Made by a program: the position numbers and the translations under genes. The notes under the pieces were generated by a model. It was not told the origin of the DNA. It was given only the letters and a program-made list of their open reading frames with translations, and ran no database searches. 35,092 nucleotides of DNA from Actinomycetaceae bacterium (GTDB taxonomy: Bacteria > Actinomycetota > Actinomycetes > Actinomycetales > Actinomycetaceae): positions 1 through 35,092 of the forward strand of contig JAUNVE010000019.1 of the NCBI GenBank assembly GCA_030537795.1, written 5' to 3'. Shown here one piece after another: positions 1 to 7,502 of the stretch (position 1 is the stretch's first letter; each line of letters starts with the position of its first letter).

Positions 1-36
1 GGCCTTGACGATCGCGTAGACCACGTTGCTGCTCAT
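1..36 (-). CDS. rplU: 50S ribosomal protein L21, N-terminal fragment (cut by window edge)
   Basis: Only the first 12 codons are present; they read MSSNVVYAIVKA. The segment VYAIVKA is the conserved N-terminus of bacterial L21. The ATG at 34-36 gives the longest form; the in-frame GTG at 22-24 would give the usual actinobacterial beginning MVYAIVKA and may be the true start. Lying downstream of rne on the same strand is the standard actinobacterial order (rne-rplU-rpmA-obg). A good promoter lies about 50 bases upstream, so rplU probably has its own transcript besides any read-through from rne. Confidence 0.8.
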   Translation of the reverse strand, partial: MSSNVVYAIVKA

Positions 37-87
37 CTCTTGTCGATTACGAATTGAAGTAGTGCATAAGAAGTGCACCGACGCTCT

Positions 88-116
88 AGAATACGCCAAT
101 ACCGCCGTCTGTTCAA
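88..116 (-). promoter_or_regulatory. Sigma-70-type promoter for rplU
   Basis: On the minus strand TTGAAC (111-116) and TATTCT (88-93) are separated by exactly 17 bases, close to the housekeeping consensus. Transcription would start near position 80, giving an L21 leader of about 45-60 nt. Confidence 0.6.
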
Positions 117-129
117 ACTATATTTGCGT

Positions 130-166
130 AAAAACACCGGCCGCGGCATGTGGCATTCGCCACCGG
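130..166 (-). terminator. Possible weak terminator after rne
   Basis: In the minus-strand reading, a GTGGC-GAAT-GCCAC hairpin (150-163), flanked by CCGG repeats, is followed some bases later by a run of five T. The geometry is imperfect because the T run is not adjacent to the stem, so termination is likely partial at best. Confidence 0.25.
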
Positions 167-193
167 ACGCTTCGACGCTCAGTCACTACCGAG

Positions 194-2473
194 TTACTCA
201 TTCGATCCGACAGTTGGAGAGGCCACAACAACCCGGCGAGATTTCTTGGACGAATGCGAAGAGGGCTCGGGCAGTTCAATATCATCGACGCTCATCGCGG
301 CCGGACGCGCAATAGCTACCGTCTCAGAGGTCGTCGGGGAAATCGATTCGCCTGAAACTTGCGGCTCACCTGCTTCCATGACCACTGACCGTCGCCCAGA
401 ACGTGCTTTCCTTGGTTTATCCTCTGCTGTTTCTACCGACTGTTTCACTTGTTTTTGAGACACATGGCGCTTTTTCTGTCTCGTAGCAGTCTTCGAGTTC
501 TTCTGATCTGACTTTTGAGTTTCCTTATCCGCATGGGAGGAAGCTGTTGCGGCGGCTATGGCCGATAAGGCAGTTCGAGCTTCTTCCTTTTGCGGATCCG
601 GCTCAAGTTCAGATTTCGCGCGCTGTTTCCTAGGTTTGCTCTGGTTCTTTTTCACCGCGTGGCCGTGTTTATCTTTTTCTACCGGCTCAGTATGGACAAT
701 AAATCCGCGACCTTCGCAACAATCACACGGCGTAGAGAATGCTTCAACAAGCCCTTCCCCCACACGTTTACGCGTCATTTGCACCAGTCCAAGAGAGGTA
801 ATTTCAGTAACCTGGTGCCGTGTTCGATCTCGCCCGAGGCACTCAACCAATCTGCGGAGCACAAGATCTCTATTGGATTCAAGCACCATGTCAACGAAAT
901 CAATAACAATAATGCCACCGATATCGCGCAACCGTAGTTGACGAACGATCTCCTCAGCAGCCTCAAGGTTATTTCGCGTCACCGTTTCTTCGAGGGTTCC
1001 ACCCGAGCCAATGAACTTTCCGGTGTTCACGTCAACCACGGTCATCGCCTCGGTGCGATCAATGACTAAAGACCCGCCCGAGGGAAGCCAGACTTTACGA
1101 TCCATACCCTTCGTCAGCTGTTCATCGACGCGATGGACCGCAAAGACGTCATCCTTTTTTGTCCAATGAACCAGCCGGTCCTTCAAGTCGGGCGATAGCT
1201 TAGTCACGTAGTCATTGACCGTTTTCCACGTCGACTTCCCCTGGACCGTCAATGACTGGAAGTCTTCGGTGAATACATCACGCACCACACGAACAGCGAG
1301 TTCTGGTTCGGAACGAAGCAAGGTCGGCCCCTTCGAACTTTGCTTCTGCTTCTTTTCAATCTCTTTCCATTGCGCCTGGAGTCGCTCAACATCATCGCGT
1401 AGTTGCTTCTCGGAGGCTCCTTCGGCGGCGGTACGCACAATCACGCCGGAATCTTTGGGCACAATCTTTGACAGCAACTTTTTCAAACGGGCGCGTTCCT
1501 TATCCGGAAGCTTACGGGAAATACCGGTCATTGAGCCGGATGGAACTAAAACCAGGAAACGCCCGGCCAGAGTGATCTGTGAGGTCAGACGCGCCCCCTT
1601 ATGTCCGATGGGGTCTTTCGTCACCTGAACCAGAACTTGGTCGCCGGATTTCAACGCCTGTTCTATACGGCGAGGGCGTCCCCCTAATCCGACCGCATCC
1701 CAGTTGACTTCGCCGGCGTAGAGAACAGCGTTACGCCCCTTACCTAGATCAATGAAGGCAGCTTCCATTGACGGCAATACGTTTTGCACTCGACCGTAAT
1801 ATATGTTGCCCACCATGGTTTGTTGCGTATGGCGTGCAACATAGTGTTCGACAAGGAGTCCATCTTCGAGTACGGCAATCTGGTTAAGACCACCTTTTTC
1901 ACGAACAATCATCTCCCGCTTAACTGATTCACGACGCGCCAGGAATTCTGATTCGGTGACCACTGTGCGACGCCGATTTTCTCGCCTACCGTCGCGGCGT
2001 CGCTGACGTTTAGCCTCTAGTCGTGTTGATCCTTTAACCGATTCCACTTCATCCGACGGATGATCGTCATTTGACGGTCGCGTGCGGCGACGGCGTCGGC
2101 GACGCACTGTGGTCGTCTGACCGTTCTCAGCATCTTCATCGTCGCCTCCGTCTTCGTCGTCAGATGGCGATTCTTCCTGCCAGTCGCGCTCATCCGCCGG
2201 TTCCGATTTCCGAGGCTTGCGTCGTCCGCGAGGTTCTTGCTCGGGTTCATCTTCAGTTATTTCCGGCTCGGGGCGATGAAGAACTGGTCGTTCTTCAATC
2301 TTTGGCGCCTGGAACAGTAGTGTGGTTGCGGGAGCGATCTTCTCGGGTTTTTCCGCCGACTGTGCGGGCGCATCCTGCTGCGTATCTGCAGCGGAAAAAA
2401 TTGGCTCTGCAAACGGAGCGGCAGAGATGTTAGCGCCGGTGGAAACCGAGCCGTTATCTAATTCTTTTGTCAC
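194..2473 (-). CDS. rne: Ribonuclease E/G family endoribonuclease
   Basis: Single-strand-specific endoribonuclease of RNA decay and rRNA/tRNA maturation. I place the start at the GTG at 2471-2473, which has GGAG seven bases upstream, giving 759 aa; a longer frame to 2608 lacks such support. In order: a disordered, acidic then Arg-rich N-terminal extension (about residues 1-185, with a run of seven Arg); an S1-like RNA-binding region (about 215-300); then the catalytic DNase I-like core with the magnesium-binding aspartates in VVDVNTG (about D481) and VIDFVDM (about D525). The zinc-link CDCC (about 583-586) joins the dimer in this family. The tail is Lys/Glu-rich and low in complexity. Flexible arms on both sides of the core are typical of actinobacterial RNase E, unlike the single C-terminal scaffold of the E. 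coli enzyme. Confidence 0.95.
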   Translation of the reverse strand: MTKELDNGSVSTGANISAAPFAEPIFSAADTQQDAPAQSAEKPEKIAPATTLLFQAPKIEERPVLHRPEPEITEDEPEQEPRGRRKPRKSEPADERDWQEESPSDDEDGGDDEDAENGQTTTVRRRRRRRTRPSNDDHPSDEVESVKGSTRLEAKRQRRRDGRRENRRRTVVTESEFLARRESVKREMIVREKGGLNQIAVLEDGLLVEHYVARHTQQTMVGNIYYGRVQNVLPSMEAAFIDLGKGRNAVLYAGEVNWDAVGLGGRPRRIEQALKSGDQVLVQVTKDPIGHKGARLTSQITLAGRFLVLVPSGSMTGISRKLPDKERARLKKLLSKIVPKDSGVIVRTAAEGASEKQLRDDVERLQAQWKEIEKKQKQSSKGPTLLRSEPELAVRVVRDVFTEDFQSLTVQGKSTWKTVNDYVTKLSPDLKDRLVHWTKKDDVFAVHRVDEQLTKGMDRKVWLPSGGSLVIDRTEAMTVVDVNTGKFIGSGGTLEETVTRNNLEAAEEIVRQLRLRDIGGIIVIDFVDMVLESNRDLVLRRLVECLGRDRTRHQVTEITSLGLVQMTRKRVGEGLVEAFSTPCDCCEGRGFIVHTEPVEKDKHGHAVKKNQSKPRKQRAKSELEPDPQKEEARTALSAIAAATASSHADKETQKSDQKNSKTATRQKKRHVSQKQVKQSVETAEDKPRKARSGRRSVVMEAGEPQVSGESISPTTSETVAIARPAAMSVDDIELPEPSSHSSKKSRRVVVASPTVGSNE

Positions 2474-2632
2474 AAGCTTTCTCCATATATTGGGATGCTT
2501 CCATGCCGAAGCAGATCCCGCGCCGTCCTTTTTCAGACGGAAATCTGTGCGGCGCCAAGCCTGCGCGACAACAACAGCAGAGGATGTCGGGCTCGGCGCG
2601 TAACCCACAGCATTAGTGCTTGCTGGGCTACT

Positions 2633-2654
2633 ACTTTCGAGGCATGTCGAAAGT
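2633..2654. repeat. Perfect 8-bp dyad, possible operator
   Basis: ACTTTCGA (2633-2640) and TCGAAAGT (2647-2654) flank the six bases GGCATG. It lies 160 bp upstream of the rne start, in the likely rne leader or promoter. It is not an actinobacterial LexA box, which would read TCGAAC-N4-GTTCGA. Confidence 0.55.
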
Positions 2655-2726
2655 CCATCTCAACGCAGTATCTCACACCCACTCGCACCCCACCTACTTC
2701 AGTGAAGGGGAACTGCAGACAGTGAG

Positions 2727-2748
2727 TTATTCCTCATCAGCGGAATAA
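2727..2748. repeat. Perfect 7-bp dyad, possible operator
   Basis: TTATTCC (2727-2733) and GGAATAA (2742-2748) flank eight bases. It lies midway between rne and cydA, so either gene could be the target. Confidence 0.45.
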
Positions 2749-2760
2749 TGCGACGGATGA

Positions 2761-2790
2761 GTTACCAAAATACGGACAGCCGTTACCAAA
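2761..2790. repeat. Two direct GTTACCAAA repeats 21 bp apart
   Basis: GTTACCAAA occurs at 2761-2769 and again at 2782-2790. The 21-bp period equals two helical turns, so both copies face the same side of the DNA, as expected for a dimeric activator or response-regulator site upstream of cydA. Confidence 0.45.
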
Positions 2791-2812
2791 CCGTGATATG
2801 AGTGTTTTTCTA

Positions 2813-2838
2813 GTTTTGCCTGAATCATGCGGCAAAAC
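2813..2838. repeat. Perfect 8-bp dyad upstream of cydA
   Basis: GTTTTGCC (2813-2820) and GGCAAAAC (2831-2838) flank ten bases. No gene ends here on either strand, so an operator role for cydAB is likelier than a terminator. It does not match the Rex consensus TTGTGAA-N4-TTCACAA. Confidence 0.5.
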
Positions 2839-2975
2839 GGCGCTCATACGACACGCCAGACCGCTTTCATGACTGAACGTCACAATTTTGGGACTTATGG
2901 CCCTATCCTGTTAGGTGATGGGCTACATACCGGTAGTCAATTCAAATCATCTATCAACTCGGAAAGGCGGACACT

Positions 2976-4511
2976 ATGACCGTCCTCCCAGTAGCACTCG
3001 ATGGAGTGTTCTTGGCGCGGTGGCAGTTCGGTATTACTACCGTCTACCACTTCATCCAAGTTCCACTGACCATCGGACTCGGGCTACTCGTTGCCATTAT
3101 GCAAACGAAGTGGCACCGCTCCGGCAGTGAAGTTTGGCTGAACGCGACTCGATTCTTTGGGAAGCTATTCCTCATCAACTTCGCACTCGGTGTTGCCACC
3201 GGCATTGTTCAGGAGTTCCAGTTCGGAATGAACTGGTCAGAATACTCCCGCTTTGTCGGCGATATCTTTGGAGCACCACTCGCGGTTGAGGCACTACTGG
3301 CCTTCTTCCTCGAATCCACTTTCCTGGGAATGTGGATCTTCGGTTGGGGCCGCGTATCTAAAGCTGTTCACCTGACATCTATTTGGCTTGCAGCCATTGG
3401 TTCTATCCTGTCAGCACTATGGATTCTGGGCGCTAACTCCTGGATGCAGCACCCGGTGGGTACTTTCTTCAACCCCGAAACGGGCCGCGCTGAACTCGAC
3501 GGAACCGGTGGATTCATCGAAGTTGTCACCAACCCCGTTCTCTTCTGGTCTTTTACCCACGTATTCTTCACTTCCGTCTTCACAGCGGGCACTTTCGTCG
3601 CAGGTATTTCCCTGTGGTGGATCACCCGTGCTGCTGCAGCCGGAGACGAGGGCGAACGTGAAGCCCGGAATATCTGGAAGCCGATTGCCAAGTTTGGCGC
3701 AGTCGCACTGCTCATCGGCGGCGTCGGTACCGCCACCACTGGCCACTTCCAGGGTGTTGAAATCGTTGAACTGCAACCCATGAAAATGGCTGTTGCGGAA
3801 GGCATATGCGTCGATACCGAGGGCGCTGCCTTTACCGTCGCTGGATTCGGTGAATGTCCGCTCGACGATTCTGGTGACATGACACGTTTCGTTACGGTCC
3901 CGGGTCTGGCTTCGTTCCTCTCCCACAACTCCTTCTCCGCCGAGGTGCAGGGTGTGCGGGATATTCAAGACCGTATGGTCGATATGCTGAACAATAACGA
4001 GTCCTTCACCTCACGATACGGTGACGCGAGCCAGTACGACTTCCGCCCGCCATCGATGCCGACTTTCTGGTCATTCCGCGTCATGGTGACACTCGGATTC
4101 GTCTCAATGATCACTGGTTTAGTTATTCTCTTCGGTTTGCGCGGCGATAAGTTACTGCGCAATAAGACGGTAGGAACCTTGGCTCTGTGGTCGGTGGCAT
4201 TCCCCTTCATCGGCGCATCCGCCGGCTGGATCTTCACAGAAATAGGACGTCAGCCGTGGGTGGTGTACCCGAACCTAGCCGGTGCACTCAACCAGGATCC
4301 TGTCGGAGGTGTCCTCCAGATGACGAGCTATGCCGCATCAGGTGCAGTTCCTGGCGGAACCGTACTCACCTCCCTCATTTTGTTCACTGTGCTCTACGGA
4401 GGACTCGGCGTGATTTGGTTCATCCTCATGCGGCGCTTCGTCCTCGAAGGCATGCACTTCCCCAGCCACGACGAATCCGATGAGGATTCGACACTGGCAT
4501 TCGCATACTGA
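2976..4511 (+). CDS. cydA: Cytochrome bd quinol oxidase subunit I
   Basis: Quinol-oxidising, haem-bearing subunit of the cytochrome bd oxidase in the cytoplasmic membrane; it reduces oxygen with high affinity. At 511 aa it is a normal-length, multi-spanning protein. Haem ligands align with E. coli: H25 (H19, YHF context), H195 (H186, FTHVFF) and M370 (M393, FWSFRVM). The GRQPW signature is at 424-428, and the Q-loop quinol segment QPMKMAVAE is at about 267-275. The Q-loop is of the short type found in most Gram-positives. The ATG is preceded by GGAAAGGCGG, a good ribosome binding site. It forms an operon with cydB 19 bp downstream. Dyads and repeats in the upstream 500 bp suggest regulation, plausibly by the GAF kinase system downstream, which is an inference. 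Confidence 0.97.
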   Translation: MTVLPVALDGVFLARWQFGITTVYHFIQVPLTIGLGLLVAIMQTKWHRSGSEVWLNATRFFGKLFLINFALGVATGIVQEFQFGMNWSEYSRFVGDIFGAPLAVEALLAFFLESTFLGMWIFGWGRVSKAVHLTSIWLAAIGSILSALWILGANSWMQHPVGTFFNPETGRAELDGTGGFIEVVTNPVLFWSFTHVFFTSVFTAGTFVAGISLWWITRAAAAGDEGEREARNIWKPIAKFGAVALLIGGVGTATTGHFQGVEIVELQPMKMAVAEGICVDTEGAAFTVAGFGECPLDDSGDMTRFVTVPGLASFLSHNSFSAEVQGVRDIQDRMVDMLNNNESFTSRYGDASQYDFRPPSMPTFWSFRVMVTLGFVSMITGLVILFGLRGDKLLRNKTVGTLALWSVAFPFIGASAGWIFTEIGRQPWVVYPNLAGALNQDPVGGVLQMTSYAASGAVPGGTVLTSLILFTVLYGGLGVIWFILMRRFVLEGMHFPSHDESDEDSTLAFAY

Positions 4512-4530
4512 GGAAGGATTGGAAATAACA

Positions 4531-5652
4531 ATGGAATGGCTTAGCATCCTCTGGTTCATCCTCATCGCCGTCCTCTGGACCGGCTACTTAATCCTCGAAG
4601 GCTTCGACCTCGGTGTCGGTGCTCTTCTTCCGTTCGTCGCCAAGAATGACGAAGAACGCACGCAAACAGTAAAGACTATTGGCCCCCACTGGGATGGCAA
4701 TGAGGTCTGGCTACTCACCGCTGGTGGTGCAACCTTTGCCGCCTTCCCCGAGTGGTACGCAACTATGTTCTCCGGAATGTATCTGGCTCTGTTCGTGGTG
4801 CTCGTGCTCCTCATTCTGCGTATCGTCGCAATCGAATGGCGTAAGACGAAAGATAGCCTCAAGTGGCGTGCCACCTGGGACACCATCCACACCGTAGTTG
4901 GTTTCGGTGTGCCGCTTCTGCTCGGCGTAGCATTTGCTAACCTCGTGCAGGGCATGCATATCGAAGTGGTTGATCCGCTGACCAACGTGCCGGTCGAAGG
5001 CCCCATCACGCCGGAAGTTCTCGCCTCAAATGTTCACAACATTACGGGTGGATTCTTCTCACTCCTCACCGTGTTCACACTTCTCGGCGGGCTCGTCGTC
5101 CTCTCGCTCACCCTCTCGCAAGGTGCGCAATTCCTCTCCCTTAAGACGACCGGCCCCGTCCACGAACGCGCTGAAAAGCTCTCTTCAACACTGTCAATCG
5201 TCGCCACCGGCCTAACCGCCGTTTGGGCGATCTGGGCGGTTATCGCCTACGCCAACTCGGTATGGGCATGGATCCCGCTCGTGGTTGCAGCGCTCGCGCT
5301 TATCGGTTCGGCAGCGTTCACGCAAAAGGCTATGAACAACTCAGTTCTGTCCTTTACTCTGTCCTCTGTCGGTATTGCCGGTGCCGTTGCCTTCATCTTT
5401 ACGGCAATGGCCCCCAATGTCATGGGTTCCTACCTCGACGATTCCTTCTCACTTACCATTGCGCAGGCTTCGTCGACCCACTCGACCCTGGTCGTTATGA
5501 CGATTGTCGCCGTAATCTTCGTGCCGATTGTCCTCGCATACACCGCGTGGTCATATTGGGTATTCCGAGCTCGCGTCACCCCCGGTGACGTACCGGAAAA
5601 TATGGGATTACCTGAAGAAGTACGTCTCGGGGCAAACTTCCTCCGTAGCTAG
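4531..5652 (+). CDS. cydB: Cytochrome bd quinol oxidase subunit II
   Basis: Partner of CydA in the bd oxidase, an integral membrane protein that stabilises the haem core. I start at the ATG at 4531 (MEWLSILWF), giving 373 aa, because family members begin just before this first membrane helix; an upstream in-frame ATG at 4480 lies inside cydA. The conserved segment WDGNEVWLLTAGGATFAAFP and the N-terminal LEGFDLGVG are both present, and about eight hydrophobic segments follow. AGGAAGGA lies 12 bases before the ATG, slightly far for an ideal ribosome binding site. A strong hairpin closes the cydAB transcript 20 bp after the stop. Confidence 0.96.
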   Translation: MEWLSILWFILIAVLWTGYLILEGFDLGVGALLPFVAKNDEERTQTVKTIGPHWDGNEVWLLTAGGATFAAFPEWYATMFSGMYLALFVVLVLLILRIVAIEWRKTKDSLKWRATWDTIHTVVGFGVPLLLGVAFANLVQGMHIEVVDPLTNVPVEGPITPEVLASNVHNITGGFFSLLTVFTLLGGLVVLSLTLSQGAQFLSLKTTGPVHERAEKLSSTLSIVATGLTAVWAIWAVIAYANSVWAWIPLVVAALALIGSAAFTQKAMNNSVLSFTLSSVGIAGAVAFIFTAMAPNVMGSYLDDSFSLTIAQASSTHSTLVVMTIVAVIFVPIVLAYTAWSYWVFRARVTPGDVPENMGLPEEVRLGANFLRS

Positions 5653-5672
5653 TACTCGCGACAGCATCTCAC

Positions 5673-5704
5673 ACTGCGGGGTCGGCACTAGCCGACCCCG
5701 CAGT
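5673..5704 (+). terminator. Strong hairpin terminator after cydB
   Basis: A perfect 14-bp GC-rich stem with the loop ACTA: ACTGCGGGGTCGGC at 5673-5686 pairs with its complement at 5691-5704. No T run follows; U-less hairpins of this type are common in actinobacteria. It separates cydAB from cydDC transcription. Confidence 0.75.
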
Positions 5705-5750
5705 CCTATGATGAGATAGCGATATAGAAATCTACTACTAAGCAACTACC

Positions 5751-7502
5751 GTGAAACCACTGGATAGACGACTTTTAACCTACGCGCGGGCAGCCCGCAC
5801 CTACATCGTTTTCATTACTGTGACCGGCACACTGCTGGCCGTCCTTGTGATTGCGCAGGCGATGGCTATCGCCGGAGCGATAACACCGGTTATCACCGAA
5901 AACAAAACGCTCTCACAGGTGCGCACCCCGGTATTGGCACTGGTCACCATTATGGTTATGCGTGCCATCCTCACCTACATCAACCGCGCATACGCTCACC
6001 GGGCAGCGAATAACGCCATCATTGAACTACGGCAGGCGGTACTCGATCGAGCTACTCAGCTGGGGCCACGTTGGCTAGCACATAAAAGTGCCGACACAGT
6101 CACACTGGTAACACGCGGCCTCGACGATCTGGGTCCCTATTTTGTAGCCTATCTTCCGCAACTTCTCATGACGCTAACAGTGACGCCGTTAGCTTTACTC
6201 GTCATGCTTTACCTCGACTGGTCCTCAGCGCTCATCGCCATTCTCACCATTCCACTGATCCCGATCTTTATGATTCTCGTCGGCAAACTAACTCAGGAAT
6301 ATGCCGATCAAAAGCTAAAAACGATGGAAAAGCTTGGGTCTCAGCTTCTCGATCTCATTGCCGGGCTTCCCACTCTCAAAGCGTTGGGACGCGAATGGGC
6401 GCCTGCCTCACACGTCCACCGCTTAGGACGCACGCATGCTCGGACAACCATGCAGACCTTGCGCGTCGCTTTCCTCTCCGGCGCCATACTCGAGTTTATC
6501 GCCACCCTGTCCGTTGCCCTCGTGGCAGTCAAAGTCGGTATGCTCCTGGTTTACGATTACGTCGAGCTATTCCCCGCCCTGGTAGTCATTATGCTCGCTC
6601 CCGAGGTGTACCTGCCGCTGCGTGAGGTGGGGAAAAATTTCCACGCCTCCGCCGATGGCGTGGCAGCAGCTGAAGCGGCCTTCGAAATCTTAGAAGAGCC
6701 TGTGCGTCACGAAGGCGAAGCTGAGGCACCAGATCTGACACAGGCTGAGGTGGTACTCAATGACCTGTCTGTGGCGGCGCGCGGAACCTGGGCACCAGCT
6801 CATCTATCTGCACGCATTACACCCGGCTCTATCACTGCGCTCGTCGGCCCTTCCGGTGCAGGAAAAACGACGACGGTAATGGCGCTTCTTGGGCTCCTCT
6901 CCCCTACCCGTGGTTCCATCGCAGTAACCGGTACAGATGGGCGCCCAGTGGATCTGTCAACGCTGTCGCGCGATTCGTGGTGGTCTCAAATTACGTGGGT
7001 TCCTCAGGCTCCAGCGATTCTCCCCGCCACCGTTCGAGAAAACGTGTGTGAGGAGGTTACGTACTCTCAACAGCAACTGGATGATGCAGCACGCGCCACC
7101 GGCTTTGACTCTGTGGTTGCTGACCTGCCGCAGGGCTGGGATACATTCATCGGGCACGGCGGCGTCGGCCTCTCAGTTGGGCAACGGCAGCGCCTCGCAC
7201 TCACACGCGCACTACTAGTTGATAAACCGTGGATTATTCTCGACGAACCAACCGCCCACCTTGATGCGGTAACCGAATCACAGATCCTCACCACTATCGA
7301 TACGTTGCACACATACGGTCGCACCCTCATCATCATTGCGCATCGCGCGGTCGTTATAGAACGGGCTACTCACGTCATCACTGTGGAGGCGGCAGCGGCC
7401 TCAGATGCCGATATTGAGCAGTATCCACAACTATCTGAAACGACCGTGGAGCAGCTACGACTCCAAGCAACACCGCGCTTGCTCGAAGGAGAGATCGCAT
7501 GA
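5751..7502 (+). CDS. cydD: ABC exporter subunit CydD
   Basis: One half of the heterodimeric CydDC exporter of cysteine/glutathione, required for assembly of cytochrome bd. It has 583 aa: an N-terminal six-helix transmembrane domain (about 1-310), then an ATPase domain with Walker A GPSGAGKTT (about 366-374), signature LSVGQRQR (about 474-481) and Walker B WIILDEP (about 494-500). The start is a GTG with no clear ribosome binding site; the beginning MKPLDRRLLTYARAAR matches the usual actinobacterial CydD N-terminus, so I keep it. A transcript starting shortly after the cydB hairpin is plausible: TATGAT at 5707 could be a -10, but no -35 is evident. The stop overlaps cydC by ATGA. Confidence 0.93.
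   Translation: MKPLDRRLLTYARAARTYIVFITVTGTLLAVLVIAQAMAIAGAITPVITENKTLSQVRTPVLALVTIMVMRAILTYINRAYAHRAANNAIIELRQAVLDRATQLGPRWLAHKSADTVTLVTRGLDDLGPYFVAYLPQLLMTLTVTPLALLVMLYLDWSSALIAILTIPLIPIFMILVGKLTQEYADQKLKTMEKLGSQLLDLIAGLPTLKALGREWAPASHVHRLGRTHARTTMQTLRVAFLSGAILEFIATLSVALVAVKVGMLLVYDYVELFPALVVIMLAPEVYLPLREVGKNFHASADGVAAAEAAFEILEEPVRHEGEAEAPDLTQAEVVLNDLSVAARGTWAPAHLSARITPGSITALVGPSGAGKTTTVMALLGLLSPTRGSIAVTGTDGRPVDLSTLSRDSWWSQITWVPQAPAILPATVRENVCEEVTYSQQQLDDAARATGFDSVVADLPQGWDTFIGHGGVGLSVGQRQRLALTRALLVDKPWIILDEPTAHLDAVTESQILTTIDTLHTYGRTLIIIAHRAVVIERATHVITVEAAAASDADIEQYPQLSETTVEQLRLQATPRLLEGEIA

Larger units (their letters stand above)
2474..2975. promoter_or_regulatory. 502-bp divergent intergenic region, rne / cydA
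   Basis: No gene is apparent here. It must hold the promoters of rne (minus) and cydAB (plus). Visible structure: three perfect dyads and a pair of direct repeats, listed separately. On the cydA side, TATCCT (2904-2909) is a possible -10 without a convincing -35; TTGGGA (2888-2893) with TTAGGT (2911-2916) at 17-base spacing is an alternative. The first 135 bases next to rne are open in frame with rne but lack a plausible start signal. Confidence 0.6.

Noticed and set aside
2474-2608. Longer rne start at ATG 2608
   Set aside because: The in-frame GTG at 2473 has a well-placed GGAG, and the added 45 residues do not resemble the acidic or basic arms of RNase E.
2633-2654. LexA (SOS) box
   Set aside because: Half-sites ACTTTCGA/TCGAAAGT face the wrong way and the spacing differs from the actinobacterial SOS consensus.
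3368-3968. Long minus-strand ORFs inside cydA
   Set aside because: They are shadows of cydA, whose haem ligands and quinol motifs are intact; they have no ribosome binding site or recognisable domain.
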